From Galeopsis tetrahit (taxonomy: Eukaryota; Streptophyta; Magnoliopsida; Lamiales; Lamiaceae): a stretch of 64,000 nucleotides of DNA. Both the position numbers and the translations under genes were made by a program. Positions 44,601 to 56,263 of the stretch are shown piece after piece. The notes under the pieces are model-generated. The model had not been told where the DNA came from and searched no databases. It saw nothing but the letters and a program-made list of their open reading frames with translations. Every line of letters begins with the position of its first letter. Within the stretch, counting starts at the first letter, position 1. Location: positions 14,536,001-14,600,000 of the forward strand of contig OY776120.1 in NCBI GenBank assembly GCA_963675135.1. Direction: 5' to 3'.

Positions 44601-46752
44601 TCTAAATACAGCTTGTCATATTTCTAATAGAGTATTGATTAGAACAGATTCTAATAGTACACCATATGAAATACTGAATAATAGAAAGCCCAATCTGAAG
44701 TATTTTCATGTGTTTGGCTGTGTTTGCTACATCCTAAATGATAGAGAACAATTGCATAAATTTGATTCTAAGAGTGACAAAGGTTTTTTCATTGGTTATT
44801 CAAGGAATAGTAAAGCATATAGGATCTATAATCTCAGAACAAATACTGTTCAAGAATCTGTAAATGTGGTTTTTGATGATAATTTAAGTATTACAGGAAA
44901 CAGTATTGAAGAGGATGTCTCAGACCTTGCTGATAGTCCAATAATAACTGACAGAACAGACCAGATCAAAGATGATGAACAGAATGAGGGAACACTCACA
45001 GACACATCTGCTGAAGTTACAGAAAATCCAGAAAATCTGTACAATCTGCATAAAACTCCTTCAAGGAGAGTTCAAAAGAATCATCCACAGGAGCTGATTA
45101 TAGGTGATCAATCTACTGGGATTCAAACCAGAAGAAGGTTGGGTATAAATCCAAAAGATGTGGTAAGATCTATTTGCATGACTTCTGTGTGTAACAAGGT
45201 AAATCATGAGTGTTATCATTCTGCTATTGAACCTAAAACAGTAAAAGAAGCATTAAATGATGAACATTGGGTAGAAGCTATGCATGAAGAGTTGAATCAA
45301 TTTGTTAGGAATGATGTATGGACCTTAGTACCTAGACCAGATCATACAAATGTTATTGGTACTAAATGGATTTTCAAAAACAAAACTGATGAAATAGGCA
45401 ATATTATCAGAAACAAAGCAAGGCTTGTTGCTCAAGGATATACTCAAGTAGAGGGAGTAGATTTTGATGAAACATTTGCTCCAGTTGCTATAATAGAATC
45501 CATTAGACTTTTACTTGCTATTGCATGCTTTATCAACATAAAACTATATCAAATGGATGTTAAAGCAGCCTTTCTAAATGGTATCTTAATGGAAGAAGCC
45601 TATGTTGAGCAACCAAAAGGCTTTGAAAATCCAGAATTTCCTGACCATGTGTTTAAGTTAAAAAAGGCTCTTTATGGCTTGAAGCAAGCACCTAGAGCTT
45701 AGTATGAATGATTAACTGATTTTTTGATTGAATTTGGCTTTACTAGAGGAGAAGCTGATAGAACTCTATTCATTAAGCATGAAAGAAATGATATTATGGT
45801 AGCTCAAATTTATGTTGATGATATAGTGTTTGGCTCTACTTGTGATGATATGCTAAAACTGTTTGTGAATGAAATGACATCAACCTTTGAAATGTCCATG
45901 GTTGGTGACTTAAACTATTTCTTAGGCTTGCAAATCAAACAGCAAAATGATGGTATCTTTATATCACAGAGTAAATATGCTAAAAATCTTGTGAAAAGGT
46001 TTGGTTTAGAGAATGCTAAACACATGAAAACTCCTATGGGATCAACTCAGAAACTGAGTAAAGACAGTGTTGGCCAAAATGTTGACCCAACATTGTACAG
46101 ATCAATGATAGGTAGTCTTCTTTACTTGAGCTCTACTAGGCCTGATATTATGTTTAGTGTATGTTTATGTGCTAGATATCAGTCTGACCCAAAAGAATCT
46201 CATATGCATGCTGTAAAGAGGATAATTAGATATGTTGCAGGAACTTGTGACCTAGGCTTATGGTACAGCAAGGACACAAATTGTTCCTTAATTGGCTATA
46301 GTGATGCTGACTGGGCAGGAGATGCTGATGATAGAAAGAGCACCAGTGGTGGCTGCTTCTACATGGGAAATAATCTCATATCTTGGCATAGCAGGAAACA
46401 GAACTGTGTATCAAAATCCACAGCTGAATCTGAGTATATTGCAGCAGGGAGTTGCTGTACACAATTACTTTGGTTACAGAAAATGTTGTGTGATTATGGT
46501 TTACCCTATGATACTCTAACTGTTTTTTGTGATAACACTGGTGCCATAAATATATCAAAGAATCCAGTGCGACATTCTTTGACTAAGCACATAAGTATAA
46601 GGCATCATTTCATAAGAGATCTAGTTGAAAAAGAGGTGGTAAAGTTGGAGTATGTTTCTACAGAAAAACAACTTGCTGATATATTCACAAAAGCTTTAGA
46701 TGATAAGAGATTTTCCTCTCTAAGGAAGTCTCTTGGATTATGCAATATCTGA
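41668..46752 (+). pseudogene. gag-pol: Sirevirus Gag-Pol with two nonsense codons
   Basis: I use ATG 41668 (MEYPLSPALKPP); the in-frame codon at 41653 is GTG. Gag has LDGTNYAFWKPKMRMYI. Zinc knuckles: CDACSGFGHYANEC (about residue 326) and CNYCFKKGHKAYYC (about 597), with coiled-coil sequence between. Protease WYFDSGCSKHM (about 660). Integrase HHRLGHVNHRQ (about 787), HMDLMGP, IRSDHGREF, QQNGIAERK. RT from about 1200, with the catalytic box YVDDIVFGS (about 1382). RNase H SDADWAGD (about 1546). TAG at 45700-45702 (expected Trp after PRA) and TGA at 45709-45711 (expected Arg) interrupt RT; beyond them the same frame runs to 46752. Otherwise intact. Confidence 0.92.
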
Positions 46753-47779
46753 ACACTGTATCAAAAGTGTTGTACCAAATGCGGCAGCATTTGGGACAAC
46801 ACCAGATTTGTTCATTTAATTATTTCTTTGTATAAATTTCGTAAGTGTCGGATTTAACATAATTCTTTATAATCTTAGTCTAAAAAGTCTTAAATTGAGT
46901 CTTGTGGAATATGAGAAAAGCTTGTACAATCTCTCAAATGCAAAGGAAATCACAAATTAGATGCTTTAAAAATCACTGAGTAACTAGGGACACGGAGCTC
47001 GCTACTACGATGTTCTCTTTTCTAAAGGTGATATATACTGCATCAAATTAAACACAAATCCATTGAGTAACTATGGGGCACGGAGTTCGCTGCTACGATG
47101 CACTCTTTTGAAAAGATGGATCAATGTGTAAATGTGCTAAAAATTAAAGTGCAACACATATGAAGCAAATTCATAAAAAAACTGTGTTGAGATGTACAAA
47201 ATGCCAACAATCTGTTCAATACCTGACTTAGACTTATGATTTTGATTATTTATAGAATTAATTAATTTCTGATAATTATTATTTTTATTATCTGCAAATA
47301 TTTATTTGAATATTAATTATCTTATCCGTTCAGTTATTTATTAATCTGCTTCTTTAATTTCTTAATTGTCAGTAATTATTCTCCACAACAACACGAACTT
47401 TTATGGAGAGAAGTTAATTCTTCCACTCTCTCCATTTCTTCACATACAGAATCGTGCTTCAACTCCCGCCTGAATCCCTCTATAAATAGACCTCATATGA
47501 ATGCTTTTTTATACCATCGAGCTTACATCTGTTTATGCAACACTCATTCCAGATTATAATTTTTGGCATTAGTGTTTCTTCAAATTGGTATAATTGGTCA
47601 ATTTTTTATGATTATCTCCATTCCAGAATGCGAAGGGTCTAATCAATTTATTTTGTTTACTTTTGCAGGATCTTATCATCATACTCGAACAACACCTGGT
47701 TTTTCTCATTTCAAAATTCAAACAAGCCTTACTCACCTAACCTGCGATTTCTTCTCCAAAACTCAAAATCAATCCGAAA
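46753..47779 (+). other. Non-coding spacer with direct repeats between pol and extra ORF
   Basis: A block of about 50 bp, GAGTAACTA...CACGGAG(C/T)TCGCT, occurs at 46977 and again at 47064. A possible internal promoter lies at 47481. A pyrimidine-rich TTTACTTTTGCAG ends near 47669 and looks like a splice acceptor in the leader of the extra ORF. Confidence 0.6.
47481..47489 (+). promoter_or_regulatory. Internal TATA box ahead of the extra ORF
   Basis: CTCTATAAATAGACC here matches the LTR box GGCTATAAATAGAC (41140) over twelve bases. It lies about 300 bases before ATG 47780. Confidence 0.5.
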
Positions 47780-49762
47780 ATGGTAACTATCACTGAACTT
47801 CCAAGCTCTCCCGCACCTGGTTCTCCATCCTTTGTTGTTGGAACCATGATTGTTCCATTTGAACCAGAAACCTCTGCACTTCCACTCGTTGTGTACAATC
47901 CCTTCGATATCCGCTCAGAAATGGCACATGCAAACATCCTTGAGTCAAAGAGTGCTGCTGCTGATAATCGCTCACCTCCTCCATCACCAATCGCACAAAA
48001 ATCTTTCCCTCTTGGAACCCCTTTCGAGAAACTGAAAAGGGCATACGATGACCTAGCTCGCAGAACAACCTCTCCAAAAATTATCTTGGGTGGAGAAACT
48101 CTTGACAATGCAATGTTTAGAGAAGATGTGCACATGGAAGACGCCTCATCGTCTGATGGTGAGATTTTAGCAGCAAAGATAGCAAGGTTACGACAAAAGA
48201 GGAAATTCCCCACTAAACCGGCAAAAGGCACGGCAAAAGCCCCTGCTCCTGTCACTCGCAGATGGCCTGGTGGTCGTCGTGTTTCTTACAGGACACTTGG
48301 GAGACGAGTTGACTACTTTGGCAGGAAAAAGCCCTGAACGGACGGCGGCATAGCTCAACCGATCATCGTATCCAACTCCGATTCTGAGGGGGAGCCTCAA
48401 AACATCGATGATATCATCGATAACTTCCCAGAAGTTGTGTCCGTTGAGCATGCAGATGAAGGCAGCCCCATTCCTCAGTCCGCACCTAAAAAGGCTCGAA
48501 AAATGCCACCAGTTGTCTCTCCAGTGGCTACATCCAACAGTTCTTCTTCAGACTCGAGCTCACACACCTCTGCTCCCGACGAAGAGGTACCTTTTTCGTC
48601 TGATTCCGATTTTAGTGATACTGAGGTTGAGTATAATGATCACAAGAGCACCCGTTATAAAACTATTCGTAATAGGACAATTATGAGCGAATGTATCCTG
48701 AAAATTTCTGATTTTGAAGCTGCATATCTCTTGGATTGGTTTAAAGAACGATCTATTTTGGATGCCTTATTGTTTGTTGTACCGTATATTGTTGATTGGA
48801 TTCATGAATTTTATGCGAATGTAAGTTCGAAAACCGGTGATACAAACTCTAGGAGATATGGTTGTGTTCCTTTCCGGGGTCTTGAAATTATTGTTACTCC
48901 TAGGATCAATATGCTGTTAAAAACGAAGATTATGGAAGATCCAGTGGTAACTGACTTTGATTTCATGATTAGTATTCTTACAGGAGGTAAGATTACACAT
49001 TGGGTACCAAAACTACTTGCATCTAGATTGACTAGCCTATACTCTGTTCTGCATAAAATTGTGTGTTGTAATTGGTTACCAACAACCAATAACACTACTC
49101 TCACATTGGAACAAGCTGTGCTCATGTTCAAGATTGGACACTTGAAACAATTCAATCTCGGCCATGTCATATTTCAAAATATGATGAATTCCACCTGCAA
49201 TATGACTGGTAAAGGTCTTCTCCCGTATCCATGTTTGGTGTATAAGCTGCTGGCAGATAAAGAATTCAACAGGTTGGACACTGAAGTGATAAGTGGCTAT
49301 GTTCCTAGTTTCTCCATCTCACCACAGCTCCTACTTCGAGGTAGTGATCGTATTGTGGATTTACCTATACCGAAGCCTAATGTCCACAGCAGTGCTGATC
49401 CGAATATGCCATCAACTTCCACATCACATCCTTCACCAGGCTGTGTTGCCTCGGTTTATCTGTCCTCACACTTTATTCTAAGGCAAGTGGACATTCTTCA
49501 AGGCACAATCACCAATCTTCAAAGCACTGTTGAAGACTTACTCATTCAGAAACGCTTCTGGGAGGACCTACATTCTACCTCAACAGGGGGAGTAAGCTCA
49601 AGCTCAAATGTTCACAATGCAGGTACTATTCCTATTCCAGGTCAACAAGATGCAGGTCCAGTTCAACAAGAAAGTGCTACTCAGATTCCAAACCAAGATG
49701 CTGATACTCAAGATGATCAAGATATTGAGGATCTCTATGGAGATCTCAATATAGCTCTTTGA
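47780..49762 (+). pseudogene. Sirevirus extra (so-called envelope-like) ORF with one nonsense codon
   Basis: ATG 47780 opens a frame of 661 codons broken by one TGA at 48335-48337 (likely CGA). The head is Ser/Pro-rich and then basic; a Ser/Asp-rich linker follows (SSSSDSSSHTS). A globular part at 48690-49330 includes CNWLPTTNNTTLTLEQAVLMF and HLKQFNLGHVIFQNMM, which resembles the Pfam class of putative plant transposon proteins. The tail is Gln/Asp-rich. I see no signal peptide and no clear membrane span, so an envelope role is not supported by sequence. Position downstream of pol is typical for Sireviruses. Confidence 0.7.
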
Positions 49763-50102
49763 AGGCTTTGAAGAGTGAGGAAGTCTAGAATACGGGGGAG
49801 TTTGTGCAGACTCTTGAAGATGCAGCTGATTATATCAGCCCAATCCTCCCCTTTACTGTTTTTAGTTATTTCCTCAATCTGTAAAAGTCTTTCTTATGAT
49901 TGCTTACATTTCTGTCCCACATACATTGCTCCATATTTACTGTTTTTATTGTTTTTAAATCTAAGTACTTTGTTTTGACTTAGATGATGTGATTTAGTTT
50001 GGTTAAATACTGATTTTGATTTGTTTTGAATATCATGGGTATTGTTTTTCTTTATCAAAATTCTAAATGTTGTGAACATTAGGAGTGTTGATGTAGAAAG
50101 GC
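49763..50102 (+). other. 3' untranslated part of the young Sirevirus
   Basis: 340 bases with one extra GGGGGAG string (ACGGGGGAGTT, 49793) before the true tract. No gene. Confidence 0.6.
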
Positions 50103-50117
50103 CAAATTGGGGGAGAT
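50103..50117 (+). other. Polypurine tract of the young Sirevirus
   Basis: CAAATTGGGGGAGAT ends at the 3' LTR start; GGGGGAGA is the conserved Sirevirus tract. Confidence 0.85.
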
Positions 50118-50916
50118 TGTTGATGTTGGAATAGGTGTTGCATTTTATAATTCAACATTTCAGTTACATATTGTACTGAATGTGCCAACACCTACCACAA
50201 CATCAGAATTTGCCCTTTCTCCCTTTACTAACTTCTACTTAACTTGTGTTGCTTAGTGATGTCCCAAATGCAGGTAGAAGACGTGGGCAACACCCAAGTC
50301 AAGCAGTTGCATGGGAGTGAGAAGTTTCTAAGCACAACTATGGAAGTTCCTACAATTATGGAGTGTGAAGGGAAGTTACAAGAAACTACCTTTGATCCAA
50401 TGGCCAAGATTGATCAAGGGAGTTGTAGGAGTTGCAAGGCAGTTCGACTTGAAGGCTATAAATAGACCACACTGCCTTCATTCCAAAATACAACAAGAAA
50501 GAAAGCAAAACTACATTACTATCCATAGAATGCGTGATGTTTCTAGATTAGAAATACACCTTGTTCTTTCTTGTAGATTAGTGCACATTTATAAGCCCGA
50601 ATATTTGTGTATTTAATCATAGTCGTTTATTAGGAAAATACGTTAGATCTATTAGGGAGATAGTTTCGTATTCTTTCTAGTAACTTTTCGAACTCGATTA
50701 GAGTTGTAATTGTTCAAAACCTTACAAGGTTGTTGATTTTGTTTCACTGATATTAAGAGATAATATAAGTGATTCGTGTAGATTAATTATTTAATCTACA
50801 CAATTTTTGAAATACTCTTTGCAAAGTGTTTGTTTAATTTCCGCTGCTCATTGTTGTCCCGTTTGTGCCAACACTAAGGACAACATCTTTGTATATCGCA
50901 CGCACGCACACTTTCA
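50118..50916 (+). repeat. 3' LTR of the young Sirevirus
   Basis: 799 bp. Its three differences from the 5' LTR are all C/T exchanges. A TATA box lies at 50457-50465. Confidence 0.95.
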
Positions 50917-51093
50917 AGTTTGATCGGTGTTTTGTTTCCAAAATACATCGGTTTTCCTACAAAATCGACAAAACACTACCTTTCTCTTATTTTGACCAAA
51001 ACAATGATAATCAACCAATAATTCAATGAAATCAACATCAAATGAGCTTCAAATATACATCTAAATCGTGTAAATTCCACCCGAATTACTACC

Positions 51094-51341
51094 TTATTGT
51101 TAGTATTCCTTTTTTAGAGTTCATAAGGGTTGACTTGTGCATTAGTGTGCACGTGCACAGTATGCGCAGGAGACCATCTTTTAAGTTAAATACTATTCCA
51201 TCCATCTCCTACTTAATGACACATTTTACCATTGTTAATGTTCCTTACTTAATGAAGTCTATACTACTCCATTTTTATCTCTCATAATACTAATAAACAA
51301 TTTGTAGGTCCCTAAGTTGAGTTTAATAACGAGTAAGCTAG
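51094..51341. other. Short spacer
   Basis: CTATTCCATCCATCTCCTAC near 51191 is Stowaway-like but lacks a partner. GCTAG at 51337-51341 would be the left TSD of the next element. Confidence 0.4.
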
Positions 51342-52645
51342 TGAAAATGTCTAGAGGGGGGTGAATAGACTTTTCAAAAGTCTTTCGATATATCAAAGTA
51401 CGATATGCGGAATAACGAAATTAATCAATGAGCCCAATTCTAGTTTATACTCAACTTATTTCGAGAACTCTGTTTTAGTGTTCACTCAACTAGTCTTGTT
51501 CATACAAGTAATTTAATCAATCAAACAACAAACAAAACAGTAAAGTAAATCAAACACGAGATTTATAGTGGTTCGACAACTTGTCTACATCCACTCTCAC
51601 AAACCCAGTTGTGATATTCTTATTAACTCGTCCAATGGAGTAATATGTTCTTGTAGCTTTAAGTCCCAAGAAATAAGACTTATATCTTCTCGACAACACT
51701 ACCAAGTGCTTCTTCGATCTTACTAGCGATTTACAAGTGTCTAGCAACTTGAAACACAGTAAACAAAAAAATAAAACTTCTCTTCGTTCAGTAGTAGCCT
51801 TCTTTGATCTTCACTTGTCTTGTGTAGCTTCACTTTCTGAACTTCAATCTCTGAGAGTAATTTCTTCACTTGAATGTAGAATATTAATGCTTTTGTATTT
51901 TTCCAGTCGTCTCTAAAGAATAAATACCTTGGGGTATATATAGACTTCCAATTCAAGAACTTTCAGTTGTGTAACCAACTTTTCTTGAAAACTAACTTGT
52001 AACTGATTCTTCTTATCCTTTCACGTGTTTCTTCAGTTAATTAGTTATTCCTTAAATAACTCCTTCAATCTTTATCTTCAATACGCGTTTCTGTAACTAA
52101 CTTCAGTCTTCTTGTCTTGTTGAGTCGCACCTGTCTTGTCTAGTAGTAGTAGACTTCTTCTTCTACTTGTCTTGTGCAGTAGACTTCTTCAGATTACAAT
52201 ATAGAACTAATCTAGTCCTATCATCTAATCCTAACAAGACTATTACATTACATTTAGCTCTTGTTACAAAACTTAGTCATCTTAGAAAACTATACATCAA
52301 TATATTTTTACATAAAACAATCATGAGCTTCTATACAGTAATTAAATCATAGCTCAATAACAAACTAATCAGTTAATATACACAAATATGAAGTACTTAT
52401 AATTCGTACTTATCTTTCAATAATACTTGTCTTTTAAAACTAGTACTTGTCTTGTGAACTTGTACTTGTCTTGTGAACTTGTACTTGTCTTGTGAACTCT
52501 ACTGATCTTTTCAAGATGACTTCTCTTAACTAGACTAGATCAGTCAACACTTAGAAAATATTCAAGTCTTCTTTTGGCTTATCAAAACTTCATCTTTTAT
52601 CTTTTATCAACATTTAGGACTTGTTCTAGGATTCATATCCCAACA
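51342..52645 (-). repeat. 3' LTR of the second Sirevirus
   Basis: On - it starts TGTTGGGATATGAATCC after the polypurine tract and ends CTCTAGACATTTTCA, preceded by TCACCCCCCTCTAGAC, a common Sirevirus LTR end. 1304 bp. Three 19-bp tandem units lie at 52443-52499. The partner LTR is outside the window. Confidence 0.75.
52443..52499. repeat. 19-bp tandem repeat, three copies
   Basis: GTACTTGTCTTGTGAACTT repeated at 52443, 52462 and 52481 within the LTR U3 region. Confidence 0.9.
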
Positions 52646-52662
52646 ATTTCTCCCTTTTTGAT
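52646..52662 (-). other. Polypurine tract of the second Sirevirus
   Basis: On - ATCAAAAAGGGAGAAAT abuts the LTR start. Confidence 0.8.
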
Positions 52663-52828
52663 GAAGCCAAAACTACTTGAATCTTTTCACAATAGTAGAC
52701 TAGTTAAGTAGTTATCTTGTCTTAAACATCAAAATAGTACTTATCTTTTCATTCATTTCGAAATATGATCAGTAGATATTACACATACTAAATAAAAAAA
52801 AAACTACGAATCAGAGCAAACAAAAAAA

Positions 52829-55800
52829 CTAATCTGAAAGAGTACCTCCTTCTGGATTTGGAATACAGAATGCATCTATGAGCCTCTTATGAATTACTGA
52901 CATATGTTCTTCAGTCTCGGTCTTCTCTTTATCCAGCAGATCTTCTTCAAATTTCTTGATATGGTTGAAGTCGATTCTCTTTCCAGAGCCTAACATAGGA
53001 GTAGTCCATTTCGGAAAGATAGGAACAAGAATATTACAATTCACAGCAGCAGCTATCTTCATGATCAGATTCCACAGCTTCCTATCTTGAACTTCCATGA
53101 ATTTGTCAAATATAACATAAAGTTCCTCAGAACTATCAGCTTCTCCATATTTACGAATAATCCAGTGATCTAACTCCCATTGCAACTTGACTTTGAACCA
53201 ATCTTTACGATGTTCATCATCAATAATGTTGTCAATGAACGCATCTTCTACTAGATATGGATTTGCTTTCAGCATCAGCAGTCTTCTAATATGCTTACCC
53301 AGCTTCTTCTTGCAAGCATACTTAGATTCATCATCATCTATCTTCTGCTTCTTCATGATTTCAGTTTCTTCTTCTTGCTTTCCTTCAATCACAAGTTTTC
53401 TCTTGACTTGTCTGGTCTGAGTCTCAACTTCCACAGACGCAATACTTTTGCCTTTCAGCAGTCTCTTCTGCTCTTCATCCTTAGCTTGTTCAAGATCTGC
53501 CTTCTTGACTAGCCTTCCTCTCTTGGGATATCATAATTCTTCTATCGCAGAAGCAGCAGCCTTAACTTCAGGTTCTACACTTGACTTTTCAGCGGCAATA
53601 ATAACTCTACTTGTCTCTTCCCCCTTTTTGGCTTCATCACTTGCCTTAAGAGTGAATAGACTAGTAAACCGAGTCATTTCTTCTTTCATAGCTTCCTTCA
53701 TCGCTTCAGCAGCTAGTTCGATTTGCCTTTGATGGGTCTGATCACGACTCATCTTGTCTAGTCGATCAGCAGTGGATTCCAATTTTTTTGAGTTAATGGC
53801 CAACTCGTCTTTGAAATGAACAGCTGTCTGACGAAGGAGAGTGTTCTGCTTTGTTAGCTCAGTGAGAACATCTTGAGAACGCACCAACTGATCTTGTGCT
53901 TCTCGTCTTTGCTCATCGGCTATCTCGATTTTAACTCTGTAGAGCCTTTCCATTTTGCTTGATTCTTCAGCTAATGATCTAGCAAAGTTAACAGACCTTT
54001 TCTCCAAGTAGTCAACTTGTCTCTTCAAGAAATCTTAAATTTGAGTGTACATTTCTTGTCGAAAAGTAGAATCCATTTTATTCACTTCTCCAACTATCAA
54101 TTCTCTGGAGCTGTCAACTAGTGACTGATTTTGTTCCACCAAGACTCCTTTCAACTTTGATTCCAAGAACACTTCAATAGACGACTTCACCACTTCCTTT
54201 AAGTCCGTCTTCAACTCCTCTATGAGGCCTTCTGGAAAAACATGAGTAGTAGATTGAGTCTCAGTTAACTCATCTTCATTAAACAAGATGGCTTCAACAA
54301 ACTCACCATCTTCTTCACCAAGATCGATCGAGTTGTTGTCATCTTCTTCAACACTTACAGCAGCTTCCTCAGGCGGATCAGTCTGAACAGCAACATCAAC
54401 TAACTCAGCTGTCAACTCTTCTTCCACAAGATCAGTTTGAACACCAATATCAAACTTGACCTCTGAAGACAAAATATCATCAGATATGTTCAACATTTTC
54501 TTCACCAATGCTGTTAACGCATGAGGTGGGAACAACTCTGAGTGGTCCTTGACTCCACTATTCTCCTTCTGTTCCATCTCCCAATCTTGAAAATTGGAGA
54601 TTCCACCCATTCCTTGAATTACTTCAAACAGATCTTCTGTCGGGGATGTCTTCAATGCATACCATGTGCATATCCTTAGAAGTTTCTCATAAGCTTCTGA
54701 AGATGTGTCGATCTCTACTGATGGTAGCATCTTCCTTAGATTGTGTGACATCTTCAAACGCAACCTCTTCTCCCTTAAGCACATCGGATAATACACCAGG
54801 GATTCGAATCTAATTTCGGAAGGGGTCTGAACAAGTGGGGTCCTTGTCTCAGTCGTTGCAGTGGCAACTGGTAGAGTTTCCGAAATAGATGGGTTGATGG
54901 GTGCAACATGTTCTGTTGAGGTAAGAGGGATTTGGATGATGGTTTCTTGGGGCTTTAATGTGGCTTGGTTTGGTTCGACAGTTGTAGAAGTATCAACTGT
55001 ATCGAATATAGTAGTGTGTGGGGTTATGTTGGCTCGAAGTGGTTGCACTGCCAACACTGACGAGGTTTTGGGAATAGCTTTAGCCCGAGATCGAAGTGAT
55101 CTGGCCTTGGTTTTGACGGGGAGAGAGAGAGGAATTGACAAAGCTCGAGAAGAAGTACCAACCTTTTCTTCAGTCGACTTTTCTGGTGAAGGACTCGACT
55201 CGACTTGCACCAGTCGATAAACATGCAACTCTTCCTCTTTCTTCTCAGGCTCCTTGTCCGATTGAGTTTCTTCCGAATCTCCTGCAGCCTCAATCATTGC
55301 CTCCTCTTCCACATACTGAACTAGTCTACCACTAGTTCCAGCCTTAACTTCCTCAGAACTTTCACTGCTCAACTCGTCTTCTGCAGAACTAGACGAGGCA
55401 GCATCATACATAGCATCATCAGGGTTGATCTGGACTTGTCTGGGGGCAGCAGATCTAGCAGCAGCTTGCTTCGCCAGAGCCTCCTTCTTCAAATAATGCT
55501 TTAGAGGATGAAATGGCTTGCCTTTACTCCAACTAGTCTTGTTCGGCAACAAGATAGGTAGAAGGATACTTAGCTTGTTTCCAAAACTTACATTTGCAGT
55601 CACAACCCAGTTGACTGTACTGGTGTCAACTTGCACATACTTTTTGTAGTACATCAATCTGTCCAAAAAGAATTTAGACCAGTTTCCTTTAGTGATTCCA
55701 TCATGAATCACATCCATTACTCTTGCTTTCTGAAGCGTCACAGAGTCAAAACTCACAGTGACTCCTAGCAACATCTTTGATGCGATATCAAGAAGAGTCT

Positions 55801-56263
55801 TGAATTTGTCGAGTAGCTCCTTCTTCTTGACCGCAGGAATTTTGCCATCACTATTCAACTTCAACTGCTTTCCACAGAAAATACTCAGATACCTCAACTC
55901 TCTACCTTCAGCATATCTCTCAATATCTATTGATCCTGATGGTAGGTGTAATGACTCAGTCAAAAACTCACGAGTAATTTCTACTCGCCTTCCTCCAACA
56001 AAAGCTTCAATCGTGTCGCCTTGTCGAGTGGCGGTGGCATAGAATTCTAACACTTCTTCTTCCAGCACTACCCCAGGAAATGCCTCCAAATAAGGTCTTA
56101 AACCGCATCTAAAACATTTCATCAGAATTTCTTTGTTATCATCAGTGTGATTTCCTTTGAAAAACATCGATCCCTCCACATGCACTCTTCCTTCGGTGTA
56201 CTTTCCGAGATCGAACCTTGCTTGCATGTTAGTACGAGCATCGAACATCGAAACAATCGACAT
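52829..56263 (-). pseudogene. Large extra ORF of the second Sirevirus, two nonsense codons
   Basis: On - one frame of 1144 codons from ATG 56263 to the stop at 52831-52829. It is broken by TAA at 54037-54035 (likely CAA) and TGA at 53533-53531 (likely CGA). The N-terminal 250 residues are globular (FDLGKYTEGRVHVEGSMFF, KCFRCGLRPYLEAF, FVGGRRVEITREFLTESLHL). A long acidic, Ser/Glu-rich and Thr/Pro-rich linker follows, with two VQTD repeats (TDLVEEE and TDPPEEA contexts). The coiled coil near 54030-53690 is KRQVDYLEKRSVNFAR and onward. A basic segment KRKLVIEGKQEEETE precedes a helical C-terminus. No signal peptide or membrane span is seen. The label envelope-like is positional only; function unknown. 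Confidence 0.75.

Larger units (their letters stand above)
40801..50916 (+). mobile_element. Sirevirus-like Ty1/copia element, very young, complete ends
   Basis: Two LTRs of exactly 799 bp (40801-41599; 50118-50916) with only three differences by eye. Flanks are AGTAT (40796-40800) and AGTTT (50917-50921), a 5-bp TSD with one change. A tRNA-Met primer site, a two-zinc-knuckle gag fused to pol, an extra ORF downstream and the tract TTGGGGGAGAT before the 3' LTR are Sirevirus traits. Pol carries two stops and the extra ORF one, so this copy is probably not autonomous. Confidence 0.93.
38722..51088. mobile_element. Solo LTR of an Athila-like element, split by a Sirevirus
   Basis: Starts TGATTTG, ends CCGAATTA (CA decayed to TA), flanked by the 5-bp TSD CTACC (38717-38721; 51089-51093). 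Segments 40660-40800 and 50922-51088 align with bases 7530-7805 of the Athila LTR, including CATTCCAC, TTTTTCGAGACGAATCCAA and AAATTCCACCCGAAT. The CCCGGCCGGGT palindromes recur at about 40030-40130. No internal Athila genes are present, so the element was reduced to one LTR. Its own length (about 2.2 kb including a MITE at 40.2-40.6 kb) suits this. Confidence 0.85.

Noticed and set aside
47780..49762. A true viral envelope gene
   Set aside because: Only its position fits; no signal peptide, membrane span or fusion-like segment is visible.
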